Below are positions 33,071 to 44,766 of a stretch of DNA of 64,000 bases, one piece after another. The notes beneath the pieces are model-generated. The model saw only the letters and a program-made list of their open reading frames with translations, did not search any database and was not told the DNA's origin. Both the position numbers and the translations under genes were made by a program. Where the stretch lies: contig JAUMIR010000002.1 of the NCBI GenBank assembly GCA_030847615.1, forward strand, positions 235,743,809 to 235,807,808, read 5' to 3'. Within the stretch, counting starts at the first letter, position 1. Every line of letters starts with the position of its first letter. The stretch is from Gambelia wislizenii (taxonomy: Eukaryota; Chordata; Lepidosauria; Squamata; Crotaphytidae).

Positions 33071-34543
33071 ATGGACTCTGAGTTTGAGTCACTAGTTGAG
33101 AGGAAAGTGTTCCAGGTAGTTGAGAGGCCCAAAGACCAAAAGGTTGTTGGTTGCAGGTGGGTCTGCAAGCTGAAGGACATGCCTGATGGGACACAAAAGT
33201 GTAAAGCATGCTTGGTTGCGAAAGGCTTTTTGCAGGAGTGCAACACCAATTTTGACAAAACCTTTTCGCCCACAGCAAAGCCAGAAAGTCTTAGGTTAGT
33301 GTTAGCTGTAGCAGCCAAGAGGCAGATGATTGTGCAACACTTTGACTTTGAAACAGCATACCAGAATGCTGATCTTAAAGAGACAGTGTTCATGGGACAG
33401 ACCCCAGGGTATGACAGTGTAGGTGAGAGCAAGGTGTACTTGTTATACAAAGCACTCTATGTCTTGAAACAAAGTGCACGTTGCTGGAACAAGTGCATAC
33501 GCCAAGTTTTGGTGTCACTAGGTTGCACAAGGAGCATCGCAGATGCCTGTGTGTACACCAAGGGGGCAGGTGATAGTGCTGTCATGCTAGTTATCTATGT
33601 GGACGACCTTTGTGTGGCAGCAAAGAGTGCCAGTGATGTCAAGAAAATGCAGGTGGAGTTAGAAAACCGGTTCAAATTGAAGGACTTAGGCAGCCTGAGA
33701 TGTTATCTAGGAGTAGAGGTAGACAGAACCAGTCTTGGAGAATTTTTCCTAAGTCGGAAGAAGAAAATTGACAGTCTTGTGGCCAGGTGTGGGCTTAGTG
33801 AGGCCAAAGTGGTCAGGACACCAATGACCACTGATTTTGTGAACTTGGAGGCAGAACAGGAATTTGAGAGGCCAGACCTGTACCACTCACTGGTAGGCAG
33901 TCTGTTGTTTATTGCAAGCAACACAAGGCCTGGCATCAATTTTGCAGTTGGGGTGCTCAGCAGAAGAGTCTCCAAGCCAAGGAGGGTGGATTGGGAAGCC
34001 CTGAAGAGGGTACTTGGATTTCTCAAGGGGACCAGAGACATGAGCTTGACGCTGACAGGAAGTCAGGTGACCCTAGAGTGCTATGTGGACAGTTCATTTG
34101 CTGCTGAGACTTCAGACAGGAACTCAGTGACCGGGTTGGTGGTCAGGTATGCTGAGAGCCCCATAGTGTGGAAATCAAGGAAACAGAACTGTGTGGCTAT
34201 TAGTACCACTGAAGCTGAATTTGCAGCCTTGTCCGAGATGGCAAGTGAAGTACAATGGGTTAGGCAGTTGCTTGCAGACCTTGGGGAGCCATGCCAAATG
34301 CCTGTTGAGGTACACAAGGACTCAGAAGCCTGCACAGCTATGGCAGAAGCAGAAAATCTGAAATGTAGGACAAAGTACATTGCGGTATGCTACCAAAATG
34401 TGAGTCTGTTAATACAAAAAGGTGTCTTGTGTCTGAGGTATTGTCTATCTGAGGACAACATTGCAGACCTACTCACAAAAGCCCTTCCAGCAGGAAACCA
34501 TGAGGAGCTGGCAAAGAGGCTAGGCCTTGTCACTAGTGTATAA
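33071..34543 (+). pseudogene. Copia reverse transcriptase-RNase H (490 codons open)
   Basis: RVT_2-type RT: WVCKLKDMPDGT, a first catalytic Asp in HFDFETAYQNADL, and an intact YVDD at about 33596-33607. RNase H: CYVDSSFAAE, STTEAEFAAL, HKDSEA. The last box reads TKYIAVCYQ where copia elements usually have KHIDVRYH, so the final catalytic Asp is Ala. The frame is unbroken but disconnected from gag, protease and integrase. The upstream Met is simply the first in frame; the true product was a polyprotein. Confidence 0.88.
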
Positions 34544-34658
34544 AGTGAAAGGTGTCAAAAGGAAAGGTCAACCGACAGACGATTGATGTCCAACAATGTA
34601 TGTTAATGATGTTATGTTGTGATGATAACATGTGTCCTGTGCAGTAGTTTGACCATTT

Positions 34659-34667
34659 TGGAGGGGA
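34659..34667 (+). promoter_or_regulatory. Copia polypurine tract
   Basis: TGGAGGGGA lies directly before the right LTR, the expected plus-strand primer. Confidence 0.75.
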
Positions 34668-34668
34668 T

Positions 34669-34795
34669 TGTCAGGAGTTAGAGACTGAACTCCATTATAA
34701 AATGGCCGAACAACTGCAGAATCATACTGAGTCATAATGGCTGACTCCATGAACTACCAAGTCATGCCTAGTCAGGCCACTAGAGGACAATGTCC

Positions 34796-34828
<33 letters not shown>

Positions 34829-35072
34829 ATGAGCTAGTCCAAAGCTCACTCTTCTTCTTGTGAATGCTGATGCCTGATGAAGCAGTTTGTCCGTCAATTG
34901 TAAATATTTGTACATATTGCAACTGCTTGACTTTGAAGATAAAAGCGCCTCCTGCTTATTCGGATGTCAAACACTCTGTGTGTGAGTATTCTTGGGAACG
35001 GGTTGCTACTGAGTCTGCTGAGATAATTTTTGGGCTTCTGCTGGGGATTGAGTGTCCTATTATCCTCTGACA
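34669..35072 (+). repeat. Copia right LTR (404 bp)
   Basis: TGTCAGGAGTTAGAGACTG ... TATTATCCTCTGACA. Contains a (TG)n run at about 34803-34828 at the place where the left LTR has the MITE. Scattered differences from the left LTR show it is not recent. Confidence 0.93.
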
Positions 35073-35681
35073 AGTGTCATCTGCAGATTTATTATACCCT
35101 GAGCTTTCATGGATATGCAGTCTACTTTCGCAGATGCCCTGAATGCAGTCAGGGATATCAGATATGTATTTTATAGAGCATATGTAGTCAGGATGGGACA
35201 GTAAGATGAGAGTGAATTTAAATGCAGAATTTTTAGGAGAGATTATTTTATTAGTATAAACATCCTGGTATCAGGTACTGTGAGAAGAATCTGTTACAGG
35301 CTTCCCTCACTTTCTGAAGCCTCACTTTCCAACGAATCACTCTTTCAATGCTTACAAATTACAAGTTTCATTAATTCAACAGGGGTTCCACTCCTACGTC
35401 AGTTTTTCTTGACTTCGAGGCTCGCTTGGGACCACTCACACGCACTTTTGCATGCATTCAAAAGTGATATATAGTGTGTTCTTTATGTGTTTTGGTGGCC
35501 AAAATGCATTTGCAAGCTTTAAAAAACCGGATTCCACTTTTCAACTGATTCCACTTTCTGACAGTCCTCCAGTCCTTAACCCGTTAGATAAGTGGGGACT
35601 TCCTGTATTCATTGCTAGGGCTTCCTAGAAAAGCCATTCTTACTCTCTTCCCCATCTGAAGCAACATCATGCTGCAAATTA

Positions 35682-35885
35682 CAGTAGCATCCCCATATCT
35701 GCTGATTTGCCATCCGCTGATTCAATTATCCGCAGATGGCGACGATGACGGGGGGTGGGGTTGGAGGAGGAGAGCTTGCCTCCCTTCTCTGGGCTTCTGG
35801 TGGCAGTGTTTTCTATTATTCACAAGCTTCGTTGTCCTCAGTGCAGCCTGGAACCAATCCCCCGCAGATACAGGGGGTCCTACTG
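35682..35885. mobile_element. Tigger-like MITE, second subfamily
   Basis: CAGTAGCATCCCCATATCTG ... AGATACAGGGGGTCCTACTG; TA flanks. Inner GGAACCAATCCCCCGCAGATAC. Confidence 0.8.
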
Positions 35886-35889
35886 TAAT

Positions 35890-37340
35890 TACAACTCCAG
35901 TTTTTGAAGGGCTGCTCGTTGAAGCTGAAACCTCAGAATTGGCTAAACACACAAATGAAGTGATATGCAGCTTAGTAATATTAGTAGTATGCTAAGAAAC
36001 CATTATTCCTGATTCAAACTAATGTGTTTTTGACCATGTACTGTATTGACCTTCCTTGTGCCACCTATGACACATTTGGCTAGGGTTATCAAATGCACTT
36101 TTTCAAATTGTTGCCATTTAATTTGGGGGGCTCAGTGTGGCGTTTCAATCCTCATAGCAACCCTGTGAGGTAGACCTTGTTGAGAGATTGATCTGCCCAA
36201 GGTCACCAATTGGGTTATATATCAGAGCAAGGTTCAGGTTCCCAGATCCAAGACATGTTCCCCATTGGTCAGTAGAGTGCCAACCTGTGGTCATCTGTTA
36301 GCCAAATGTTGCCATGGGCCAGAGGCTCTATATTAAGATATTTCCATATCCTGATCATGCCAACTGACTTCACTCCATGCCCTTGGTTCTTGTTATGAAA
36401 CCAGTCCCCTTCTCTGATGACATTAAGGAAATAGCCATTTAATTCTGGTTTCATTGAGATGAACAACAGTTCTCCTGGGATATAAAAATGAGTTAGGGAG
36501 CTACCATTAGGCTCTCAGGCGTTGCTTTTCTCTGCTGAAGAGCTGTCATTGGAAAAGAACTAGCATCCAGAGTCATGCATAAGATCAATGGAAAGAACAG
36601 AGAACTTATAAATATGTTTTAAGTTTAATTAAGCCTTAAGGCAGTTAAACTTGCTCTACTCATTAGCATCAAACTAATGCCTTGTTAGTTATTTTGGCAT
36701 CCGCTTTAGGTTATGTTAGTTATTTTAAAGCCCACCATATTGGATGTTATCATAACATAAAGGGGGTGTGGTGATTGCTGCCCCAGGCGGCCTTCTTTTT
36801 TCTTAGCTGTAGCCTGATTTATACGGAAATTTCAGTCATGGTGATTCCCGCTTGTAAATTTGTTTTTCAAGATGATTATCTCAGTTTTCGCGTTCTAGGA
36901 ACTAGAAGCAAATTTTCAATCCAGCCAGTCCCTCAGATTACAGACCCTGGAACATTAAATTCTTCAAAAAAATAAAAACCCAATTGATGTTAGCAGCTAT
37001 GATGCTTGGCCTCTATCCTCCACCAGGTGGCTGCACAGAGTTTTCCAAGTTCTGAAGCTGAAAGTTCAGTTGCTCAAGCCTGACTTTCCTTCTTCCGCTT
37101 ACGGCCTACTAGAGGCTGTGTCATCTCAGTTATCCACAATAATGAAGGGAGCCAGAAATAGCCACGGGGGAAGGATAATCCATTTTCACCATCAGATTAG
37201 GCTGTAGCTATGAAAATTTATGTTCCTTAGTCAGTAATGGCTGGGAGATTATGGCACCTGTAGTCCAAACAAGTAACTTTCTCCCACTCTGGTTAGAGTA
37301 CTGCATTGCAAGTGGAGCTGTCTTTATCCCACCAGTTCTT
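35890..37340. other. Intergenic sequence with a possible SINE remnant
   Basis: About 36140-36240 (CTCATAGCAACCCTGTGAGGTAG, CCCAAGGTCACC) looks like an old tRNA-type SINE (MIR-like) core. No gene recognised elsewhere. Confidence 0.35.
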
Positions 37341-37342
37341 AA

Positions 37343-38945
37343 ACTATGGGGTTGTCTACATGATGAAAAAAATATGTATGACATTCGAAAGATTGATCGT
37401 GTGTACACACGGCCATTCGGATGCATACGTGTCTTTCGGAAGGGGGGCTAGCAAACCCCCGTAAACTATGTAGATTCGGCGTTTGGGAGGATTAGCGGAT
37501 CTCGACCTAAAATCCATACAGCCATTCGAATTGTTGTTCGTCTGTACCTCCCGTTCGCACACATATGAACAGGCAATGTAATCTGATTGTCTAGCTGAGC
37601 AGAGGGGGAAGGGCTAGCAAAGAGGGGAATTGGGAGCGGCCACCATGTTGGATTCCCAGCTAAGCAACAGTCTGGTAAGGCCATGAAATTGAGATTTTTT
37701 ACATTTACAGTCGTCCCTTCACATTCGCGGGGGTTACGTTCCATGGACCCCCGCGAATGTGAAAAATCCGTGAATATTGTTTGCCCCCCTCCCCTGCCAT
37801 AGCGACCATGGGGCCTCCGGAGGCCCCATAGTCGCTTTCCCCCGCCTCCCCACTCCCTTCCTATGCCTTCCCAGGGCCTCCAGAGACCCTCCCAAGGCCC
37901 CGTGGATGCCTCCCCAGCCCTCCCCCCTCCCACCCAAGCCCTCAAAGGGGCCTCCGGAGGGTCTCCGAAGGCCCCGCGGAGGCCTTCCCGGCCCTCCCCC
38001 TCCCACCCAAGGCCTTCGCGGGGCCTCCGGAGGGTCTCCGAAGGCCCGGCGGAGGCCTTCCCGGCCCTCTCCACTCCCCCCCAGGGCCTTCGCGGGGCCT
38101 CCGGAGGGTCTCCAAAGGCCCCGCGGAGGCCTTCGTGGCCCTCCCCACTCCCCCCCAAGGCCTTCGCAGGGCCTCCAGGGGGTCTCCGAAGGCCCCGCGG
38201 AGGCCTTCCCGGCCCTCCCCACTCCCCCCCAAGGCCTTCGCGGGACCCTCCGGAGGGTCTCCGAAGGCCCTGCGGAGGCCTTCCCGGCCCTCCCCACTCC
38301 CCCCCAAGGCCTTCGTGGGGCCTCCAGAGGGTCTCCGAAGGCCCCTCGGAGGCCTTCCCGGCCCTCTCCACTCCCCCCCAGGGCCTTCGCGGGGCCTCCG
38401 GAGGGTCTCCGAAGGCCCCGCGGAGGCCTTCCTGGCCCTCCCCACTCCCCCCCAGGGCCTCCGCAGGGTCTCCGAAGGCCCTGCGGAGGCCTTCCCGGCC
38501 CTCCCCACTCCCCCCCAAGGCCTTTGCAGGGCCCCGCGGAGGCCTCCCCGGCCCTCCCCGCTCCCTCCCAGGGCTTTCACGGGGCCTCTGGAGGCCCCTT
38601 GTCACGGTTTGGGGGGGCAGGGGGGCCCTCCCAAAACTGCAAATAATCAAAACCGCAAATGCTGAGTTCACGAATGTGGAGGGGCAACTGTATTTCAAAT
38701 TCTAAATATGGAAAGACGACTGTCTGCATAACAGGCACTTTTTTAAATGTTTAAAAAAAAGTGGCGGGAGATTTAAAACTGCTGCTTGGATCGCTCGCTC
38801 CAGCCAGCTGGACAAAGGGGGGGTCATATGGCGTTCGGGGGGGGGTTAAAAATCATGTAGGCAGATCGTACGCATTTGTACAACTGCTTTTTTGGATTTT
38901 TTACCCCCCAAACAGATTTTTTTCCCGTTGTGTAGACATGGCCTA
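37343..38945. mobile_element. DNA element with TTGTCTA ends carrying a GC-rich MITE
   Basis: Left GGGTTGTCTACATGATGAAAA and right TTTTTTTCCCGTTGTGTAGACATGGCC are imperfect inverted repeats. Similar ends occur at 41585, 45570 and 55557. Internal GC-rich MITE at 37708-38690. Target duplication not resolved. Confidence 0.6.
37708..38690. mobile_element. Long GC-rich MITE with internal minisatellite (983 bp)
   Basis: CAGTCGTCCCTTCACATTCG ... CGAATGTGGAGGGGCAACTG, TA on both sides. A subterminal palindrome GGGGCCTCCGGAGGCCCC is followed by units of 73-75 bp (spacing measured at 37947, 38020, 38094, 38168), each GGGGCCTCCGGAGGGTCTCC, AAGGCCCCGCGGAGGCC, CCAAGGCCTTCGC. Confidence 0.9.
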
Positions 38946-38959
38946 CTGCATTAGCTGTT

Positions 38960-39415
38960 GATTCATTTCAGGACATAATTCAAAGTGCAGGTGCCCTCGA
39001 TTGGGACATTTCTGCACCCAAATATCTTGTGTTCATCTGAAATGCTATCCTCCGGGTCCCTCTACTACCTGAAGTAGGTAGGGAGTGGAAAGCAAGTCTT
39101 TTCAGTGATGGCATCACATAAATGGAATGCCTTCCCCTTGGAAGTTTGCTTCATGCCAGCTGTGTGATGTTATTCCACCAACAACAACAACATGAAGACA
39201 TTGTTACCCAGGTGGCTCACCAGGTGGCTAGATAATTATTTAATCTATTCCCTTGTTTTTATGCCAGATTTTCATGCCACTATACTACTTTGTATTTATT
39301 TTCTGGTATGATTTTTTTATTGATGGGGGGATTAGCCATATGTTTCCCTGGGATTTCTACTGAAGGGTAGCCTAGAAATCTTTTAAATAAGAGAAAATTG
39401 ATAAATAAATAGTTC
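38960..39415 (+). repeat. L2-like LINE 3' end
   Basis: CTTTTCAGTGATGGCATCAC ... GGAATGCCTTCCCCTTGG, ending in TTGATAAATAAATAG. Confidence 0.45.
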
Positions 39416-40496
39416 TTTTTAAAGAACTCCCAGTTTCTATAATTGAGATGTTTTTATTCAACCCACACTGGTTCTTACTGCAGACAATCCCATAATCTCT
39501 CATTGTTGGTTTTAGGAAAGGACAGTTATCTGCATTAGGAATGGAAAGAATATGTGAAGACTCGGAGGAAAAATAAATAAAAAGGGGCTTCTCAATTATC
39601 AGGAAATCCTTACGTGGCAAATCCTGGCCAAAGCGTTGGCCCCAATGTAAAGTCTCTTTTTCATTTCCCCCACCTAAATCTTCAAATATTTCTGGAGGAT
39701 TATCCACCCACCCACCCAAGCCTCGCCATTTTCTTCCCTTCTCAGGAGGTCCTGGAGGGTGATGTCGTCATTGTGCGCCAGCTATCAGAACATAGCTAGA
39801 CGATCATAGCCATGTCAGGGGAGGCAAGAAAATCTCAGGGAGAAGACATTCTCCCTACTATGATAACATGTTTGAAAACCTTGCCATTTTCAAAGATGTT
39901 CTCGCAGTGGAAAGAAAAATTAACAAATCATTTGTTCTTGTTGCTGGTACAAATGGTAGATAAAAACCCACACTCCTAATACATTGCACCCACCAATGCA
40001 CCCATGGCACTACCTTTTCATGGTGGTGGGATTGTATGCTCCTGTGAGACAAGAGGCTATGTGGATAGGAGCAATACTGCTGGTAGGGTCTTCTATGTCA
40101 GACAGGCTTTTGTTGAGGAGCCAGGCAAAATGTACCTAGCAGCTATTGGGCAGCAGAAGTAGGGGGGTGGGGAAGAGACATTGGCGGAGGAGCTTTCAGA
40201 GATAAAGGCAGTGGCACCATAGCTAACACTTGCTAGTGTTGTGCAGAGGGAGGCGCAGTAAACCTCCTTTTGAATGTCTTTTACCATGAAAATGCTATGA
40301 TGAGACAATCCAAAATGAAACAAGAGATAATGCCAGAAGATGAAAACGCCCAGGTTGGATAGCTGTCAACGAGCTATTGAGGTATAGCACAGGACAACTA
40401 CAAGTAAAATTGTGGCTAATGACTCAACTGAAGCTGAAAGGACAATCAGCTGCTGATGTGCTTAAATGTAAAAATAAAGTCTGAAGCCACGCAATA

Positions 40497-40719
40497 CAGT
40501 TGTCCCTTCATATTCGCTGGAGTTTAGTTCCAGGACACCCTGTGGATACCAAAATCCATGAATAATCAAGTCCCATTATATGCAATGGCATAGCAAAATG
40601 GTGTCCCTTATGGCAAAATCAAGGTTTGCTTTTTGGATTATTATTTTTTAAAGAATATTTTCAAGCCGAGAATACTTAAATGTGTGAATGCCAAATCCAT
40701 GGATACGGAGGGACAACTG
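40497..40719. mobile_element. Tigger-like MITE inserted in BovB
   Basis: CAGTTGTCCCTTCATATTCG ... GGATACGGAGGGACAACTG, TA flanks. It separates the BovB 5' UTR from the endonuclease start. Confidence 0.88.
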
Positions 40720-41013
40720 TACATATTATAGGAACATGGAATGTGAGAAGCATGAATCAGGGGAAGCTAAACATAGTAAAACAAGAAATAGAATATATAG
40801 TCATTGTAATACTTGGGGTGAGCAAGCTAAAGTGGCAGGAATGGGACATTTTGAGTCAGATAATTACACAGTGTTTTACTCAGGACATGAAATAAATCTA
40901 AGGAGAAATGGGGTGGCATTAACAGCGAGAAGAAATGTAGCAAAAATAGTCAAAGGTAATGCAAAGTCTGAAGGAATCATTTGAATAGGGCTTCAGGGAA
41001 ACCCATCTATATA

Positions 41014-41428
41014 CAGTTGTCCCTTCACATTCGGGGGGTTAGTTTCTGCAGACCCCTGCGAATGTGAAAATTCTGTGAATAATGTCAGCCCTCCCCTGCC
41101 CTCCCGAAAGCGGCAACGGGGCCTCCGGAGGCCCCATCGTCGCTTCCCCTGCCTCCCTCGCCCTCCCAAAGCTACCATGGGGGCTCCGGAGGCCCCGTTG
41201 TCGCTTCCTCCGCCTCCCCCTGCCCTCCCGAAGCGCCTCACCCCTCCCTCCCGAAGTGACCATGGGGCCTCCGGAGGCCCCGTCATCCCTTCCCCCGCCC
41301 CCCACCCTCCCGAAAGTGGCGACGGGGCCTCAGAGGCCCCATCACCACTTTCCCCAGGCCCCCCTCGTGGCAAACCGCGAATATGCAGAACCGCGAGTGT
41401 GGAGGCCGCGAATGTGGAGGGAGGACTG
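41014..41428. mobile_element. GC-rich MITE, short copy (415 bp)
   Basis: CAGTTGTCCCTTCACATTCG ... GCGAATGTGGAGGGAGGACTG, TA at both sides. Contains four GGGGCCTCCGGAGGCCCC-like palindromes about 60 bp apart, without the 74-bp unit. It interrupts the BovB endonuclease frame. Confidence 0.9.
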
Positions 41429-41584
41429 TAACCATAATCCAAGTTTGTGCTCCAACTACAGAGGCAGAAAAAGAAGAAATTGAAAAATTCTGTGCTGGAG
41501 TCCAGGAGGATACATCAAAACAGGACTCCTTGTTAATCGTAGGCAATCAGAATGTAAAAGTAGAAAACAGAACAGAATGAAAGG

Positions 41585-42475
41585 GCTTGTCTATACGAGG
41601 CAAAAAGAAGCAGATTGCTCCACAGTAAATGCAACTCGCAGCTGCGATTTCTCTTAATGACTTTTGGGGTTTTTAAAGGTAGCTCACACGCCTGCAAATC
41701 AGATGGCAGTCGCAAGTGAATTGCTCATGCTTTTATTTACCAATTTTATGCCTCAACACAGAATTAAAAAAAAAAAAAACTATTCCCAAGATGGAATAGA
41801 GTGATATTTTGCCTTAACAGAAAAGCAAAAAACAAACAAACCCAAACCTGTTTTATTACCTTAGCACTTCCTTGCTAAGGCGAAAAAACAACATGGCAGT
41901 TCTGGGTGCTTGCTTTGTTAGCAAGTCTCACACACACACCTGCGCTTGTCCGGACAATCACCTTTTAGTTTATGTTTGTGTGGGAAAGTGAATCTAATCG
42001 AATTACTTGTCCCAATGAGCAGGAATGCACATTCCTTCCTCTGTTATTTAAAAACTCAGGGAAAAGCCAGAAAGGCTTTTCCTATGGAGTATATGGCGTA
42101 TTTTGCCCCCCTCCTTCCAAATACGGCGATAGGATGTGGGATGCCATTAAGATAGGTTGTATTCTCCTCGCATTCCGTGAGGAGTATTTTCGCTGTTTAC
42201 ACAACCCCATAGATTGTAGGAAAATTTGGCCTAGGATCAAGAAATGAAGCAGGGTAGCGACTGATTGACTTTTCAAAGCCAACAGTTTGTTCATTGCAAC
42301 ACATTCTTCAGGCAACCTAAGAGGTGACTGCATACAGCGACATCTCCTAATGGCCAGTATTGAAATCAAATAGACTACATAATTGGAAGCAGAAGATGGA
42401 GAAGCTTCATTCTCTCTGCAAAAAACAAGACCAGGAGCAGGTTGTGGCACAGACCGATTCTATGATTCTATGAAC
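41585..42475. mobile_element. Insert in BovB: TTGTCTA-type MITE plus a CR1-like end
   Basis: Left GGGCTTGTCTATACGAGGCAAAAA is mirrored near 42180-42210 by TATTTTCGCTGTTTACACAACC. The insert then runs to GATTCTATGATTCTATGA, the octamer typical of CR1 3' ends. BovB resumes at TGCTAATATCAAAAATTAG with part of the endonuclease missing. Confidence 0.55.
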
Positions 42476-44002
42476 TGCTAATATCAAAAATTAGAATAAA
42501 CCTAAAGAAGGACACTAAAACAATCATCATGCCAAAATACAACTTGAAAAACATTCCTGTAGGATTTAAAGATAATGTATAAAATATATTTGCACGATTA
42601 AGCTTAATTGATCAGGTGCCATAAGAACTCTGAAGCTAGGGACATTGTCAGGGAGGAATGCAAAAATACATTATCTGCAGCCAAAAAGAAAGAGAAGCCT
42701 CAGTGTATGACAGATGAAACTCTTCCAGCACTTAAAGACAAGTGAGATGCAAAAATAAATGGGGGAAAAATAGAGTCAGAACCTTAAACGCAATTGTTCA
42801 ATGACTTGTTCAGAGAGACAAGGAGAACTACTATAATTATCAATGCAGAGAAATAGAAGATGACAACAAAAAAGGAAGAACAAGAGACCTCTTCTGCAGG
42901 ATCCAAGAAATCAGAGGGCAATTTAAACCAAGAGTCAGGATGCTCTATGCCCAACAGGGGAATACATTACATGTCCAAGTAGAAATAAAAGGACTATGGA
43001 AACAATACACAGAAGAACTATATAAAAGAGATAAAAAGATTACAGATTTATTCAAGGAAGAACCATTTGAAGATGCACCTACAACTTTAGAAAGTGAAGT
43101 GGAAGCTGCACTCAGAGCACTTGGGAGAAATCAATCACCAGGAACAGATGGCATACCAATAGAGCTGCTTCAAGCAACAAAGATGGAATCCACTCAAATT
43201 CTAACCAAAATCTGTCAACAAATATGGAAAACAAAAGAATGGCCCACAGATCGGAAATGCTCAATAAACATGCCAGTCCCCAAGAAAGGGAACAACAGGG
43301 ATTGCAGTAATCACTGGACCATTGCATTAATTTCTCATGTAAGCAAAGTGATGCTCCAAACTCTACAACAAAGACTTTTATCATATATGCAGTGAGAAAT
43401 GCCAGATGTCCAAGCTGAATTCAGGAAAAGAAGATGCACTATTGATCATATTGCAAACATATGTTGGATAATGGAATGCACCAAAGAATTTCAGATTTGG
43501 AACGATTACTGAAGAAAGTCAAGGCAGAAAGTGCAAAGGCAGGTTTATAGTTGAACATTAAGAAAACAAAAATAATGATCACAGATGATTTACATAACTT
43601 TAAAGAAGATGATGAAGACATTGAAATAGCCCAAGATTTTCCATACCTTGGCTCAGTCATGGATCAGAATGGGGACTGCTGTCAAGAAATCAGAAGATTA
43701 GGATTTGGAAGGGCAGCTATGAAGTAACTAGACAAGATCCTTAAGTGTCAAGGTGTGCCATTGAATACTAAAGTTAGGATTGTCCACGCCATCACATTTA
43801 CAATTACGTGTGGTTGCGAAAGCTGATAGGAAGAAAATCAACTCATTTGAAATGTGCCAGAGAAGAGTTTGATGGATACTGTGGATTGCTAAAAAGACAA
43901 ATAAATGGGTCTTAGAAAAAATCAATCCTGAACTCTCCCTAGAAGCCAAGATGACTAGATTGAGACTGTCATAGTTTGGACACATCATGAGAAAACATGA
44001 CA

Positions 44003-44766
44003 GAGGAGATTATCAGACGGACCCTAAAGTCCATTGCAGGAACGGAACAGGATCAAGAAAGGATTTCCCTTTCTGACGACATCGTTCTGTTCCTGTGTTG
44101 CTCCCGTTCTGCCCCCGTTCTGCTCCTGTGATATTACAAAAACAGAAAACAGTGTTAATAGACCACCTGTTCTGTTTCTGTCACGGAATCATGGGTGGTC
44201 TGAACGATGCCCCGTTCCTGTTTCGCTATGCTGGTATGATACCAGCCGCGGGGGGAAGTCCGTGCCAGACACTTCTGGGTGCGATCGGGGCAACAAGGTA
44301 AGTTAAACACTTCTCCCCCCCTCCCCAGGTAGCTTGTAGTTAACACACATTGGAAACTGCTTAATGCAGTGTAGATGAATAAATTGCTATTGCTTAAAAC
44401 AGTTTGTAAGCCGTTCTGATAAGCTTGTGGCTGAAAAGCGGGTTATAAATAAATAAATAAAGTATTTTTTAAATGCATTTTTGTGCTTTGGTTACTGTTT
44501 TGACGTTTGGGGGGGGTATTTTTAAATTTGCTGCCCAGCCGTTCTCTCATGAGAACAGCTGGGATTTCAGTTCCCGCTTGTAAAAGCAGCCTTAGCATGG
44601 CTGCATTTGCAAACAGGCAGCAAAGGGAGGGGGAGTCCATTCCTGCCACGGAATGAAGGTAGGTGTCTGAAACCTTTTTATTTATTCCACGGCAGGAATG
44701 GGAGTGGAGCGGGTAGTGGGTAGTGGGACAGAAACGGGCTATAAGGGCCCGTCCGATAATCTCCTC
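44003..44766. mobile_element. DNA transposon-like insert with GAGGAGATTATC ends
   Basis: GAGGAGATTATCAGACGGACCC at left and GGGCCCGTCCGATAATCTCCTC at right are inverted repeats of about 22 bp with two mismatches. Interior has repeated TTCTGTTCCTG-type segments and a TATAAATAAATAAATAAAG tail, probably a nested SINE/LINE end. No transposase frame. Superfamily unknown. Confidence 0.65.

Larger units (their letters stand above)
27898..35072 (+). mobile_element. Ty1/copia LTR retrotransposon, full length, inactive
   Basis: LTRs begin TGTCAGGA and end C(T/A)(A/G)ACA; the element is flanked by AGTGT at 27893-27897 and 35073-35077, a perfect 5-bp duplication. Order from left: LTR, primer site, gag, protease, integrase, RT, RNase H, purine tract, LTR. 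Integrase before RT defines copia. Without a 1.45-kb MITE in the left LTR and a roughly 0.58-kb LINE in integrase it would be about 5.1 kb, typical for copia. Frameshifts and stops break gag and pol, but RT-RNase H remains open for 490 codons. Copia elements are rare in vertebrate genomes. Confidence 0.95.

Noticed and set aside
36269..36466. 65-codon minus-strand frame at 36.3 kb
   Set aside because: No recognisable family, splice sites or neighbours; length is within chance.
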